Shown here: in pieces, positions 18,552-26,856 of the stretch
Layout of the letters: each line of letters opens with the position of its first letter
Position numbering within the stretch: the stretch's first letter is position 1
NCBI RefSeq assembly: GCF_003384035.1
Contig: NZ_QQAK01000013.1
Span: forward strand, 62,001-126,000
Reading direction: 5' to 3'
DNA from: Sporosarcina sp. BI001-red
GTDB lineage: Bacteria; Bacillota; Bacilli; Bacillales_A; Planococcaceae
Length of the DNA stretch: 64,000 bases
Position numbers and translations under genes: made by a program
Notes under the pieces: generated by a model
Told to the model about the DNA's origin: nothing
What the model saw: the letters and a program-made list of their open reading frames with translations, nothing else
Database searches by the model: none

Positions 18552-19067
18552 TTGGGAATTCTAAGTGGTAATCCGAAAGATCAGCCGATGCATTATGGAG
18601 AAGTTATCGGTTGTTGGGCATATGTGGGCGCGAACAAAGGATTGATCAGCGGGTATCAGACCTTTATTAACCATGCGGGCGATGAAGGGCTTAAAAAGCT
18701 ACTGCAAGAAGCGGTGGATATGATGAGAGATCACAATAAGCAAATCGAAGAAGTATTGAAAGAAAATGGCATCATGCCTCCACCAACTCTTCCGGACCGT
18801 CCGACTTGTTCTGCTGATGATATCCCTCCTGGAGCACGATTCATGGATCCTGAAATCAGTGGTGCAGTCTCCATAAACGTTGGTCAGGCGCTTGTATCCT
18901 GTAGTCAAGTGATGGGCCAATGTTTGCGTGAGGACATTGCAATGATGTTTGCCAAGTTCCATAATGATAAAGTCATGTTTGGTGCAAAGTTATTGAAACT
19001 AAATAAAGAAAAAGGATGGATTCTCCCCCCACCCATGCACTTAAATGGCCAACAGTCGAAAGAATAA
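18552..19067 (+). CDS. DUF3231 family protein (spore coat-like)
   Basis: A 171-residue protein, mostly helical and hydrophilic, containing LSGNPKDQPMHYGEVIGCW and LPDRPTC… typical of DUF3231, a four-helix, ferritin-like fold found singly or in tandem in Bacillales and often linked with spores. It has several cysteines. Start TTG 18552 is preferred because GAGGAG lies six bases upstream; an ATG at 18516 has no such site. The gene follows the catalase gene on the same strand by about 100 bases and may be co-transcribed. Function unknown. Confidence 0.65.
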   Translation: MGILSGNPKDQPMHYGEVIGCWAYVGANKGLISGYQTFINHAGDEGLKKLLQEAVDMMRDHNKQIEEVLKENGIMPPPTLPDRPTCSADDIPPGARFMDPEISGAVSINVGQALVSCSQVMGQCLREDIAMMFAKFHNDKVMFGAKLLKLNKEKGWILPPPMHLNGQQSKE

Positions 19068-19105
19068 AAGTAGGATTGGCCAAATTAGCCAATAAAAATA
19101 TTAGG

Positions 19106-19144
19106 GCAGCGAAGAGCACATGTTGTATTCTTCGCTGCTTTTTT
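19106..19144 (+). terminator. Terminator after DUF3231 gene
   Basis: 10-bp stem GCAGCGAAGA / TCTTCGCTGC, 13-base loop, T-run of six. Confidence 0.75.
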
Positions 19145-19219
19145 ATAGGTGAGTCGAGCAAAATCGACATGTCACTACATAGAGAATGATATACTAAATC
19201 CGATAAGGGGGAGATTTAG

Positions 19220-19537
19220 ATGCAAAAATTACAGTCAGAAGAGCAATTTGAAGAACTTAAACAAGGGGAACGCACGGTGTTTTTGTTCTCCGCAGATTGG
19301 TGTCCAGATTGTCGAGTCATCGACCCACTACTACCAGGAATTGAAGCAGACTATCCGGAATATGAATTTATATATGTAGATCGTGATCAATTCATTGACA
19401 TTTGTGCAGAACACGATATTTTTGGTATTCCGAGTTTTCTTGTCTATAGCGGTGGTGAAGAAAAAGGACGGTTTGTAAGTAAGGATAGAAAAACTCGTGA
19501 AGAAATTACCGCATTTCTGGATCATCCAGAAGCGTAA
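19220..19537 (+). CDS. Thioredoxin family protein
   Basis: A 105-residue single-domain thioredoxin fold. The active site is WCPDC at residues 27-31 (ADWCPDCRV), unlike the WCGPC of TrxA, and the cis-proline lies in FGIPSFLVY near 71-79. It has no signal peptide, so it is cytosolic. Start ATG 19220 with AAGGGGGAG upstream. The WCPDC motif is common in Bacillales YtpP/YusE-like thioredoxins, whose role in thiol redox control is not defined. Monocistronic, with a terminator shared with abrB. Confidence 0.85.
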   Translation: MQKLQSEEQFEELKQGERTVFLFSADWCPDCRVIDPLLPGIEADYPEYEFIYVDRDQFIDICAEHDIFGIPSFLVYSGGEEKGRFVSKDRKTREEITAFLDHPEA

Positions 19538-19551
19538 AAGAACAATAAAAT

Positions 19552-19598
19552 GGTTGCTGCTTGAGAGGTCATAGAGACTTCAATCGCAGCAACCTTTT
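19552..19598. terminator. Bidirectional terminator
   Basis: GGTTGCTGC pairs with GCAGCAACC and is followed by TTTT, between the convergent thioredoxin and abrB genes. Confidence 0.65.
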
Positions 19599-19602
19599 CC
19601 AT

Positions 19603-19878
19603 TTACATACTGAATTCCTGTTTTACCTCTTCAAGTATAATTTTTGCACCTGCTGGGCTGACGAACATGCCGTTTGACAGTTCAAAATTATCGGAAGTGA
19701 TTTCTCCGGTAATCACACATGCTTCGCGGATTTTATAGCTTCTGAGAATAATGATCTCATCCTCCGTAAAAAATTCAAGTGGTTGTCCTTCAGGAAGTTT
19801 CATTGTCTCACGTAATTCAATTGGGATAACTATTCTCCCTAGATGATCAACTTTTCTTACAACTCCTAAGCTCCTCAT
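19603..19878 (-). CDS. abrB: AbrB family transition-state regulator
   Basis: A 91-residue protein, close to the length of AbrB/Abh. The N-terminal swapped-hairpin DNA-binding domain is evident: MRSLGVVRKVDHLGRIVIPIE, then REACVITGEITSDNFELSNG and a C-terminal dimerisation segment. AbrB represses many post-exponential genes in Bacillus and is itself lowered by Spo0A. Start ATG 19878 has AAGGAGG seven bases upstream. The ligand region has the CxITGE of the AbrB/Abh group; whether this is AbrB itself or Abh cannot be settled here. Confidence 0.85.
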   Translation of the reverse strand: MRSLGVVRKVDHLGRIVIPIELRETMKLPEGQPLEFFTEDEIIILRSYKIREACVITGEITSDNFELSNGMFVSPAGAKIILEEVKQEFSM

Positions 19879-20086
19879 AAGAGAACCTCCTTCGATGGTA
19901 CCTGATTTCTTCTATAATCATACAATTACATGTAGTGAAATGCAAAAAAATGGTCGATTTTTTGTCGAAAGTTCATTAATGGTGAATATTTAGAATGAAT
20001 GAACTTCTCCTTCTTTTTCTTGTCGATCGTCACAACTGACGTGTAATTTGATAGAATAGTACAGTTGGCACGAACGGAGGGACACG

Positions 20087-20947
20087 ATGACTTTTACTCA
20101 ATTTAAGAAATCAGCAATTTTTGACTATCTACAAATTATTGTGGGTTCGGCGTTTGTCGGACTGGCATTTACTATTTTCCTATTACCTTCACGAATAGCT
20201 GCAGGTGGTGTTTCAGGAATAAGCACGATTGTTTATGAACTGTACGGATTTAACCCCGCGTATGTACAGTGGCTCATTAACATACCCTTACTCATTTTAG
20301 GCATTGTCCTTGTGGGAAAAGAATTCAGTTGGCGGACTATTGTGGGGACATTTTTTGTACCATTTTTCATTTTCCTAACGACGGATATTAACGTTCCCAT
20401 TCATAACCCGTTATTAAGTTCTATTTATGGTGGGATTATGCTTGGTATCGGTCTCGGAATCGTTTATCGGGGGAACGGCTCCACTGGTGGAACGGCATTA
20501 ATTGCTCAAGTTCTGAAGAAATATACCAACTTTTCCAGTGGATTTGCTCAGCTGATTGTAGACGGTGCTGTCGTCATCATCTCGGCTTTTGTCTTTGATT
20601 TGGAACTCGCACTTTATGCCATGATGGCAATCTATGTGACGAGTAAAGTAATCGATTTTGTACAGCTTCAAACATCGCCTACGAAGCTCATCCTGATTAT
20701 TACGGACCATGAGGAAAAAGTTCAAGCTCTCATTAGTAGTGAGCTCAATCGAGGGTTGACAAAAGTGAAGTCTCTAGGAGGTTACTCGAATCAGGAGAAA
20801 ACGATGATCCTCTGTGTCGTAGAACAATCCGAAGCGATTTACTTTAAAAAGATTGTACAGGAACAAGAGCCGACGTCTTTCGTAATTTTCTTGAATGCAT
20901 CAGAAATTCTAGGACGAGGCTTTTCTAGAGCCCAATATGACGACTGA
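20087..20947 (+). CDS. YitT family membrane protein (DUF161 + DUF2179)
   Basis: A 286-residue protein with five to six membrane helices up to about residue 200 and the soluble DUF2179 domain at the C-terminus (…TDHEEKVQALISSELNRGLTKVKSLGGY…). The AAGGVSGISTI and GNGSTGGTALIAQVL motifs match the family and the copy at 7899. Start ATG 20087 with CGGAGGG upstream. It precedes the metA riboswitch but is separated from metA by it, so it is probably an independent unit. Substrate unknown. Confidence 0.85.
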   Translation: MTFTQFKKSAIFDYLQIIVGSAFVGLAFTIFLLPSRIAAGGVSGISTIVYELYGFNPAYVQWLINIPLLILGIVLVGKEFSWRTIVGTFFVPFFIFLTTDINVPIHNPLLSSIYGGIMLGIGLGIVYRGNGSTGGTALIAQVLKKYTNFSSGFAQLIVDGAVVIISAFVFDLELALYAMMAIYVTSKVIDFVQLQTSPTKLILIITDHEEKVQALISSELNRGLTKVKSLGGYSNQEKTMILCVVEQSEAIYFKKIVQEQEPTSFVIFLNASEILGRGFSRAQYDD

Positions 20948-21039
20948 GGAATTGCTTGCCTGTTAGGAAAACCATTTTTGTTTATGATTAGACTATACAA
21001 ACAACTCAGAAATGGTATACTGTTCAGTAATTGAATACG

Positions 21040-21193
21040 CTTATCAAGAGAAACCGAGGGAAATGGCCCGATGACGTTTCAGCAACCCCTGACAGAATCA
21101 GGAAGGTGCTACTTCCACAAGACTTTGTCTTGAGAGATAAGAGGAACGGCTACTAACTTCCACTTTCTCTTTCGGAGAGAGGGGAAGTTTTTT
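21040..21193 (+). promoter_or_regulatory. SAM-I (S-box) riboswitch with terminator
   Basis: The S-box core elements occur in order: CTTATCAAGAGA, GAGGGA, TGGCCCGATGA, CAGCAACC, and GGTGCTA, closed by the P1 partner GAGAGATAAG near 21131-21140. A terminator stem, AACTTCC (21155-21161) against GGAAGTT (21183-21189) with a T-run, follows. Binding of S-adenosylmethionine stabilises the aptamer and lets the terminator form, turning off metA. The gene behind it (methionine biosynthesis) agrees. Confidence 0.95.
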
Positions 21194-21219
21194 GATGGGC
21201 TGAATAGGAGTGGAGAATT

Positions 21220-22128
21220 GTGCCAATTACGATACCTAAGCAATTGCCTGCAGGTGAATTACTAAAGCATGAAAAAATATTTGTGATGGATGAAGACCGG
21301 GCTACTTCTCAAGATATCAGACCATTGCGCATACTAGTGGTGAACTTAATGCCCCAAAAAGAAAAAACGGAACTTCAGCTTCTTCGTTTACTAGGTAACA
21401 CGCCACTTCAAGTAGACGTCACTTTTTTACATACAGAAACGTATGTCTCGAAAAACGTGAGTAAAAATCATTTGGATACATTTTATAAAACATTTCCTCA
21501 AGTGAAAAACGAAAAGTTTGATGGAATGATCGTAACCGGTGCGCCTGTTGAGCAAATGGAATTCGAACAGGTTGAATATTGGAGAGAAATGCAGGCGATT
21601 CTGGATTGGGCAGCGGAGCACGTTACTTCTTCTATGCACATCTGTTGGGGCGCTCAGGCAGCACTTTATCATTACTATGGGGTTAATAAACATCAGCTAT
21701 CTGCCAAGTGTTTTGGCATCTTTGATCATATCGTGACAGATCCAACAGTAAATCTTGCTAGAGGATTCAATGATCTGTTTCCGGCTCCACATTCAAGGCA
21801 TACTGGAGTTTCAATAGAAGAAATCGAAGCTCATGACAAGTTGACTACACTCGCATATTCTGACGAAGTGGGTCCTTTCATTGTCTTATCCAATGATGCT
21901 AAAAACATTATGATTACCGGCCACTTGGAGTACGATGCAGACACGTTGCAGGAAGAGTATAATCGTGACGCTGCTAAAGGACTTGATATTGATATCCCTA
22001 AACACTATTTTCCGAACGATGACACTACATTGAAACCACCGAATACATGGCGCTCGCATACGCATTTATTGTTCTCAAATTGGTTAAATTACTATGTATA
22101 CCAACAGACACCTTTTGAATGGAAGTAA
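21220..22128 (+). CDS. metA: Homoserine O-acetyltransferase, MetA type
   Basis: A 302-residue MetA-family acyltransferase, the first committed step of methionine synthesis from homoserine. The catalytic cysteine is Cys142 (HICWGAQ) and the His-x-Glu pair is in [10 protein letters not shown] near residue 235. Residue 111 is glutamate ([10 protein letters not shown]); in this family Glu at 111, as in the B. cereus enzyme, goes with acetyl-CoA, and Gly, as in E. coli, with succinyl-CoA, so the product is predicted to be O-acetylhomoserine. Start GTG 21220 with AGGAG upstream. Controlled by the SAM-I riboswitch directly upstream. Confidence 0.93.
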   Translation: MPITIPKQLPAGELLKHEKIFVMDEDRATSQDIRPLRILVVNLMPQKEKTELQLLRLLGNTPLQVDVTFLHTETYVSKNVSKNHLDTFYKTFPQVKNEKFDGMIVTGAPVEQMEFEQVEYWREMQAILDWAAEHVTSSMHICWGAQAALYHYYGVNKHQLSAKCFGIFDHIVTDPTVNLARGFNDLFPAPHSRHTGVSIEEIEAHDKLTTLAYSDEVGPFIVLSNDAKNIMITGHLEYDADTLQEEYNRDAAKGLDIDIPKHYFPNDDTTLKPPNTWRSHTHLLFSNWLNYYVYQQTPFEWK

Positions 22129-22196
22129 TAAAAACCATGTAATAATTGAGTTAACTTAGCTGAAGAACTTGTCATTCTCAGCTGATTATCGTATCA

Positions 22197-22213
22197 TGAA
22201 TGACAGTCAGTCA
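22197..22213 (+). promoter_or_regulatory. TetR-type operator (copy 1)
   Basis: TGAATGACAGTCAGTCA, 18 bases before the tetR start and followed by TTT. Its core TGAC-AGTCA-GTCA is an inverted repeat. The identical 17 bases recur at 22904-22920 before the SMR genes. Confidence 0.7.
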
Positions 22214-22230
22214 TTTTCTGGAGGGATCAT

Positions 22231-22827
22231 ATGAACAAGAAAGAAAGAATTGTTCAGTCTGCGATTCAAGTGTTTACTGAAAAAGGCGTGGAAAAAACGA
22301 CAGTCTCTCATATTGTAAAAGTAGCAGGGATTGCTCAAGGAACTTTTTATCTATACTTTCCTTCCAAATTAGCGCTCATGCCAGCAATTGCTGAAGTGAT
22401 GGTACAACTAACGTTGAAATCGGTCATAAAGGCTGTGGAAGAATCCGCATCATTCGATGAGCAGCTGAAGCAGTTTGTGGATGCGATATTTGCAGTGAGC
22501 GAGGAGCATCACGAGATTCAAGCAATGATCTATTCAGGCCTGGCATCTACGGAACACTTGAAAGAGTGGGAAAGTGTTTACGCTCCTATGTATCAGTGGG
22601 TCAGTTCAATTGTTGCTAAGGGGCAGGAACAAGGAGCCATCCGCGGTGACAGTCATCCAGATCAATTAGCAAAACTCATTATTGGATTGACTGAATCAGC
22701 AGCAGAACAGATTTACTTATACGATGAAGAGATTGACCAAGAAATTCGTGCATCAGAGCAAAAACGGGAAACACTCTTGTTTTTAACCAATGCTCTTGGA
22801 TATTCAAAGCAAGTGAAGAGAAAGTAA
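22231..22827 (+). CDS. TetR/AcrR family transcriptional repressor
   Basis: A 198-residue regulator. The N-terminal helix-turn-helix (IVQSAIQVFTEKGVEKTTVSHIVKVAGIAQGTFYLYFPSK, given in overlapping pieces) is at about 7-47 and the ligand-binding helical domain at about 55-190. Start ATG 22231 with GGAGGGA upstream. It precedes a pair of SMR efflux genes and shares with them a 17-bp operator, so it probably represses itself and the pump. The order tetR-smr-smr recalls B. subtilis yvdT-yvdS-yvdR; the inducing drug or metabolite is unknown. Confidence 0.88.
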   Translation: MNKKERIVQSAIQVFTEKGVEKTTVSHIVKVAGIAQGTFYLYFPSKLALMPAIAEVMVQLTLKSVIKAVEESASFDEQLKQFVDAIFAVSEEHHEIQAMIYSGLASTEHLKEWESVYAPMYQWVSSIVAKGQEQGAIRGDSHPDQLAKLIIGLTESAAEQIYLYDEEIDQEIRASEQKRETLLFLTNALGYSKQVKRK

Positions 22828-22877
22828 GGATTCACACCGACAGCCAACAAGGTATTGGTAGTCGATGTGTGATCCTT
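22826..22877 (+). terminator. Long hairpin between tetR and SMR genes
   Basis: AAGGATTCACACCGAC can pair with GTCGATGTGTGATCCTT (one or two bulges), loop of about 19 bases. Only TTT follows, so it may be a weak terminator or a stability element. Confidence 0.4.
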
Positions 22878-22903
22878 TATGTTCGAACCATCACGGTATG
22901 AAA

Positions 22904-22920
22904 TGAATGACAGTCAGTCA
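22904..22920 (+). promoter_or_regulatory. TetR-type operator (copy 2)
   Basis: The same 17 bases as at 22197-22213 (TGAATGACAGTCAGTCA), placed 22 bases before the first SMR gene. Confidence 0.7.
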
Positions 22921-22942
22921 CCTAAGAGAAGGAGTATTTTTA

Positions 22943-23290
22943 ATGAGAAAAGAATGGCTTTATGTTGCAGCGACTAGTTTTTTTGAACTTGTATGGATTT
23001 TCGGTTTTAATGTAGCATCCGAATGGTGGCACTGGATTCCGATTGTTCTATTCATCTTCGTTGATTTTCACTACCTATCTAAAGCGTGCGCGACATTACC
23101 AACAGGCACTGTATATGCCATATTTGCAGCAATCGGAACAATTGGTACTGCATTAATGGACGTTTTTTTCTTTGGACAGACATTGAGCGGTGGGAAGATT
23201 CTCTTCATCGTCATCTTAGTAGCAGGAGTCATCGGTTTGAAACTTGCGGATGGCCACGACGAAAAAATTGCAGCAGAAGGGAAACGTTAA
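22943..23290 (+). CDS. SMR family multidrug efflux subunit (first of pair)
   Basis: A 115-residue protein with four membrane helices, the small multidrug resistance layout. The proton/substrate-coupling glutamate is in helix 1 (SFFELVWIFG, residue 15), and PTGTVYAIFAAIGTIGTA in helix 3 is the family signature. The C-terminus carries a 12-residue charged tail. Start ATG 22943 is set by AAGGAG nine bases before it; an earlier in-frame GTG/ATG at 22907 lies inside the operator. It works with the next gene as a heterodimer, as in YkkCD or YvdRS. Confidence 0.88.
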   Translation: MRKEWLYVAATSFFELVWIFGFNVASEWWHWIPIVLFIFVDFHYLSKACATLPTGTVYAIFAAIGTIGTALMDVFFFGQTLSGGKILFIVILVAGVIGLKLADGHDEKIAAEGKR

Positions 23291-23291
23291 T

Positions 23292-23606
23292 ATGGGGTGG
23301 TTATATGTAGCATTAGCAGCCGGTTTTGAATTTACAGGAGTCATCGGATTGAACAAATATAGTAAAAAGAAAACTATTCCTAGTGGCTTATTGTATTATG
23401 GTGGATTAGGATTATCGTTTGTATTTTTATATACATCGTTCCAATATTTGCAAGTAAGTACAGCGTATGCCGTATGGATTGGAATCGGAACAGCAGGTGC
23501 AGTCTTACTGAATATGATCTTTTTTGGAGAATCGAAGAGCTTTGCAAGAATAGCAAGTCTTGCATTGATAATCGTTGGAGTCATTGGTCTAAAAGCATTG
23601 TCTTAA
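23292..23606 (+). CDS. SMR family multidrug efflux subunit (second of pair)
   Basis: A 104-residue, four-helix SMR protein. Helix 1 holds the glutamate (AAGFEFTGVIGL, residue 13) and helix 3 the STAYAVWIGIGTAGAVLL signature. Start ATG 23292 is one base after the stop of its partner, so the two are co-translated. Paired SMR genes usually make antiparallel heterodimers exporting cationic compounds or guanidinium-type metabolites. Confidence 0.88.
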   Translation: MGWLYVALAAGFEFTGVIGLNKYSKKKTIPSGLLYYGGLGLSFVFLYTSFQYLQVSTAYAVWIGIGTAGAVLLNMIFFGESKSFARIASLALIIVGVIGLKALS

Positions 23607-23664
23607 ATCAGGATTGATATTTCGTTAAAGGTTGCGCATAATGAATGAATAAGGAGACGTGACT

Positions 23665-24561
23665 ATGCGAGATAACTCAAAACCAACAACCCCACAAGCA
23701 GCGGTATATAAAGTAGTACAGGAACAGCAATTGCTTCCTTTTTTGTTGCAATCTATATCGAAGAGTAGAAATGCAGTGAAGAGCATTCTTTCCAGAGGGC
23801 AAGTGTCTGTCAATGGAAAACCTACTACGCGACATGACCAAATAGTGAATGTCGGGGATAAGGTTGAAATTATGACCAATCAAGCAGCAAAAAGTGACAG
23901 TGAGCTTACAGGTCTATCTATAATGTATGAAGATGATGCCATCATCGTGATCGACAAAGAAGCAGGCTTATTGTCAATGGCCGCAAAAGATAAAAAAGAA
24001 ATGACTGCATTCAGTGAGCTTTCTACGTATATACGGAAAGCGAATAGAAGCAGTCGTGTGTTCATTGTCCATCGTCTAGACCGTGAAACTTCTGGAGTTA
24101 TGCTTTTTGCTAAAACTGAAGAAGTAAAGAAGCTTCTTCAAGATAACTGGGAAGAATCCGTTCAAGAACGAGGCTATATAGCACTTGTTGAAGGGAAAGT
24201 ACGAAACGAAACTGGTGAAATCATTTCTTGGTTAAAAGAAACCAGAACATTTAAAGTCTATTCCAACCCAACCGATAATGGCGGGCAAAAAGCGATCACG
24301 CGTTATAAGTTGCTTCAATCGAGTGCCCAGTTTTCATTGCTCGAATTGAGATTGGAAACGGGTCGTAAAAACCAGATCCGTGTACACATGGAAGAAATGG
24401 GGCATCCCGTTGTTGGTGACAAAAAATATGGTGCCACTACAAACCCAATTAAACGTTTGGGTCTTCACGCGGTCAAGTTAACGATAATCCATCCAATAAC
24501 GAAGGAACAACATACCTTCATATCAGATCCACCGACATCTTTTTATAAGAAGTCAAAATAA
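23665..24561 (+). CDS. RluA-family pseudouridine synthase
   Basis: A 298-residue RNA pseudouridine synthase. An S4-like RNA-binding segment spans about 38-75 (SRNAVKSILSRGQVSVNGKP). The catalytic domain carries HRLDRETSGVMLFAK near 133-147 with the catalytic Asp, and ETGRKNQIRVHMEEMGHPVVGDKKYG near 232-257 (in part). It would modify rRNA or tRNA uridines; which site cannot be told. Start ATG 23665 is preferred over GTG 23659 because AAGGAG ends eight bases before it. Monocistronic, ended by a strong terminator. Confidence 0.9.
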   Translation: MRDNSKPTTPQAAVYKVVQEQQLLPFLLQSISKSRNAVKSILSRGQVSVNGKPTTRHDQIVNVGDKVEIMTNQAAKSDSELTGLSIMYEDDAIIVIDKEAGLLSMAAKDKKEMTAFSELSTYIRKANRSSRVFIVHRLDRETSGVMLFAKTEEVKKLLQDNWEESVQERGYIALVEGKVRNETGEIISWLKETRTFKVYSNPTDNGGQKAITRYKLLQSSAQFSLLELRLETGRKNQIRVHMEEMGHPVVGDKKYGATTNPIKRLGLHAVKLTIIHPITKEQHTFISDPPTSFYKKSK

Positions 24562-24595
24562 CCGCAAGCGCCAAAAGGCGCTCGCGGTTATTTTT
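24559..24595 (+). terminator. Terminator after pseudouridine synthase gene
   Basis: Stem of 14 bases, TAACCGCAAGCGCC / GGCGCTCGCGGTTA with one mismatch, AAAA loop and five Ts. Confidence 0.85.
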
Positions 24596-24647
24596 CTGGG
24601 GTATTGCATACAAGGTTTATTAAGTACACCATTAGTTACAACATGAA

Positions 24648-25280
24648 TTACTGTAGAGGAGGCATACCTGGTTGTCCTTGTGCCGGTGCAAATGCATTGA
24701 GCAACTCTTTCATGTCCTGTGAATCGAGCTGAGGTACCTGATAGTAATGATGTTTGTTCTGATAAATGGCTAATTCATATGCCATTTCAATGCAGTTCGG
24801 AACTGAATCAGCTAGTACCCTTCGGACAACTGGATTACATACTTCACATGAAGCCATTGCTTTCATGGATGCTCCTGCTTTAGCGGAACCTAATAAGAAT
24901 CCTGAAATGATTTCATCCGTTATTTCAGCAGCATTCATCATCGGCTTTTTCGGTTGTCCTGGCTTCATACCATAGATGAAGTCATTTCCTTCCTTCATTT
25001 TATAGCTTTGAGTTGGATGGGACGGATCATGTCCGGATTTGAAGCTCTCGACCGTGATATTGTACTCGTCCAATGTGAATCGATATTGTCGATCGAGTAT
25101 ATCCAATAGTTCAGGATCCTTCACGTGGGGGCGAAGCAAAATCGCCTGGTTAAGGGCACCAATCATGCTGGATAATACTTCGTGAACATCGAAAAGTTCA
25201 TGTCCGCCATGCTTCATGGATGGTGGGACCGTACCGGTGTTCATGTTTTGATGGGTCACTCCATTTTGATTTGTAGTCAT
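24648..25280 (-). CDS. CotF-like spore coat protein
   Basis: A 210-residue protein with an N-terminal polar, Asn/Thr-rich tail and a central helical domain (HELFDVHEVLSSMIGALNQAILLRPHVKDPELLDILDRQYRF region) of the coat protein F type, plus a Gln/Pro-rich C-terminal tail. CotF-like proteins are part of the spore coat and fold as four-helix bundles. Start ATG 25280 has GGGAGGAAAAAA upstream; the longer frame from 25424 overlaps the opposite gene's start region and is not supported. It lies back to back with a cortex-lytic type hydrolase gene, consistent with a sporulation role. Confidence 0.75.
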   Translation of the reverse strand: MTTNQNGVTHQNMNTGTVPPSMKHGGHELFDVHEVLSSMIGALNQAILLRPHVKDPELLDILDRQYRFTLDEYNITVESFKSGHDPSHPTQSYKMKEGNDFIYGMKPGQPKKPMMNAAEITDEIISGFLLGSAKAGASMKAMASCEVCNPVVRRVLADSVPNCIEMAYELAIYQNKHHYYQVPQLDSQDMKELLNAFAPAQGQPGMPPLQ

Positions 25281-25428
25281 TTTTTTCCTCCCTAACATAT
25301 CGTGTTTTCGTTCGTGCGTAGTATGTGCTTGCATTATCTTTCTAACCAGTGGAATGATTTGTATGAATAGCGGAAGAGTTGTTTTCATACAATGGACTAC
25401 GAATTTGTATGGAAAGGTGTGCATAATA

Positions 25429-26712
25429 GTGCAAATACATGTTGTTCAAAAAGGTCAAAGCCTATTTACAATCGGGAGACAATATGGAATTGGATGGCAA
25501 GAAATTGCTGACGCAAATGAATTGGGGAATGCAGGGAAACTGGCTGTTGGTCAAGCAATTGTAATTCCAATAGTAGGAAGTTATTATTGGGTGCAGCCAG
25601 GGGATACTTTATATGAGATCGCACGTCGAGAAAAGATGACCATTTCAGAGCTGGCGAATATTAACAAAATTTCTCTTTCTGCTCCTTTGACGGTTGGTCA
25701 GCGATTATATATACCACCTGCTCCTAAAACTCCAGCCCAATCATTACTTTACGTAGAGCCAAGAACACCGGTGACACAGGTTATGATTACTGAAACAGAA
25801 AAAAGAGTCGGTGCATTAACGTATCTGGCCATGTTCAGTTATGAAGTGCAACGGGACGGTACTCTGAAAGCACCTTCCATTGCGAATCTGCCTACGATTG
25901 CTGCTAATGCTGGCGCCGTAAACGCCATGGTAATTAGTAACTTGGAGAATTTCGCATTTAGTGCTGGTCTCGCTCGTGATATTTTCATGAGCAAAGGAGT
26001 TCAAGATTTATTGTTCACAAACATTTTGGAAGTGGCCCAACGAGTGGGATACAAAGATATTCACTTCGATTTTGAGTTATTGTTCCCAGAGGATCGCCAG
26101 CTATACAATGCCTTCCTAAGAAGAGCTAGAGATCGCTTCCACCCAGCAGGACTAACGCTTTCCACTGCACTTGCGCCTAAAGTGAGTGATGTCAAAACAG
26201 GTATTTATGGGGCTCATGACTATAAAGCCCATGGGGAAATTGTCGATTTCGTTTCTCTTATGACTTATGAGTGGGGGTACACATATAGTGAGCCACAAGC
26301 AGTAAGTCCATTGCCTCAAGTGGAGCGAGTGGTAAAGTATGCGGTTCAAGAAATTCCTAGAAACAAAATCTTTTTAGGACAAAATTTATACGGCTATGAC
26401 TGGTCAAAACCTTATCCTACACAAGGAGGGAAACCAGCAAAAGCGCTGAGTCCTAAACAAGCAACGGAACTTGCAATACGTGAGAACGAAGCCATTTCCT
26501 ATGACTATGTTGCACAAGCCCCATTTTTCACGTATATCGACAACAATAATGTTCAACATGAAGTTTGGTTTGAAGACGCGAGAAGCATTCAAGCCAAGTT
26601 CGACTTATTGAAAAAATACAGTCTTCGTGGCATCATGTACTGGAAGTTAGGCTTAGCATTTCCTCAAAATTGGCTACTGCTAGAGAGTAATTTTAATATA
26701 GTGAAAAAATAG
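25429..26712 (+). CDS. LysM-GH18 spore cortex-lytic N-acetylglucosaminidase (YaaH/SleL-like)
   Basis: A 427-residue protein: LysM 1 at about 2-47 (IHVVQKGQSLFTIG), LysM 2 at about 52-96 (YYWVQPGDTLYEIA), then a family-18 hydrolase. The GH18 catalytic motif DxxxDxE is visible as DIHFDFE at 210-216. Length and domain order match YaaH of B. subtilis and SleL of B. cereus, which cleave the muramic-lactam cortex during germination. Start GTG 25429 with AAAGGTG upstream. No signal peptide, as usual for these enzymes placed on the forespore. Divergent from a cotF-like gene. Confidence 0.88.
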   Translation: MQIHVVQKGQSLFTIGRQYGIGWQEIADANELGNAGKLAVGQAIVIPIVGSYYWVQPGDTLYEIARREKMTISELANINKISLSAPLTVGQRLYIPPAPKTPAQSLLYVEPRTPVTQVMITETEKRVGALTYLAMFSYEVQRDGTLKAPSIANLPTIAANAGAVNAMVISNLENFAFSAGLARDIFMSKGVQDLLFTNILEVAQRVGYKDIHFDFELLFPEDRQLYNAFLRRARDRFHPAGLTLSTALAPKVSDVKTGIYGAHDYKAHGEIVDFVSLMTYEWGYTYSEPQAVSPLPQVERVVKYAVQEIPRNKIFLGQNLYGYDWSKPYPTQGGKPAKALSPKQATELAIRENEAISYDYVAQAPFFTYIDNNNVQHEVWFEDARSIQAKFDLLKKYSLRGIMYWKLGLAFPQNWLLLESNFNIVKK

Positions 26713-26734
26713 TTTCCTCCTATAATATGCCGTG

Positions 26735-26764
26735 AAAACAGAGGTGATTTAAACCTCTGTTTTT
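26735..26764 (+). terminator. Terminator after YaaH-like gene
   Basis: AAAACAGAGGT / ACCTCTGTTTT stem with a 7-base loop, ending in a T-rich run. Confidence 0.75.
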
Positions 26765-26856
26765 GTTTGTAGATTAAAATGTATTTTCAAAAATATTAAT
26801 TCTAGCGTATACTAATTTAATACAACACGTATGATTCGGGTTTAAGGAGGAAGAAT

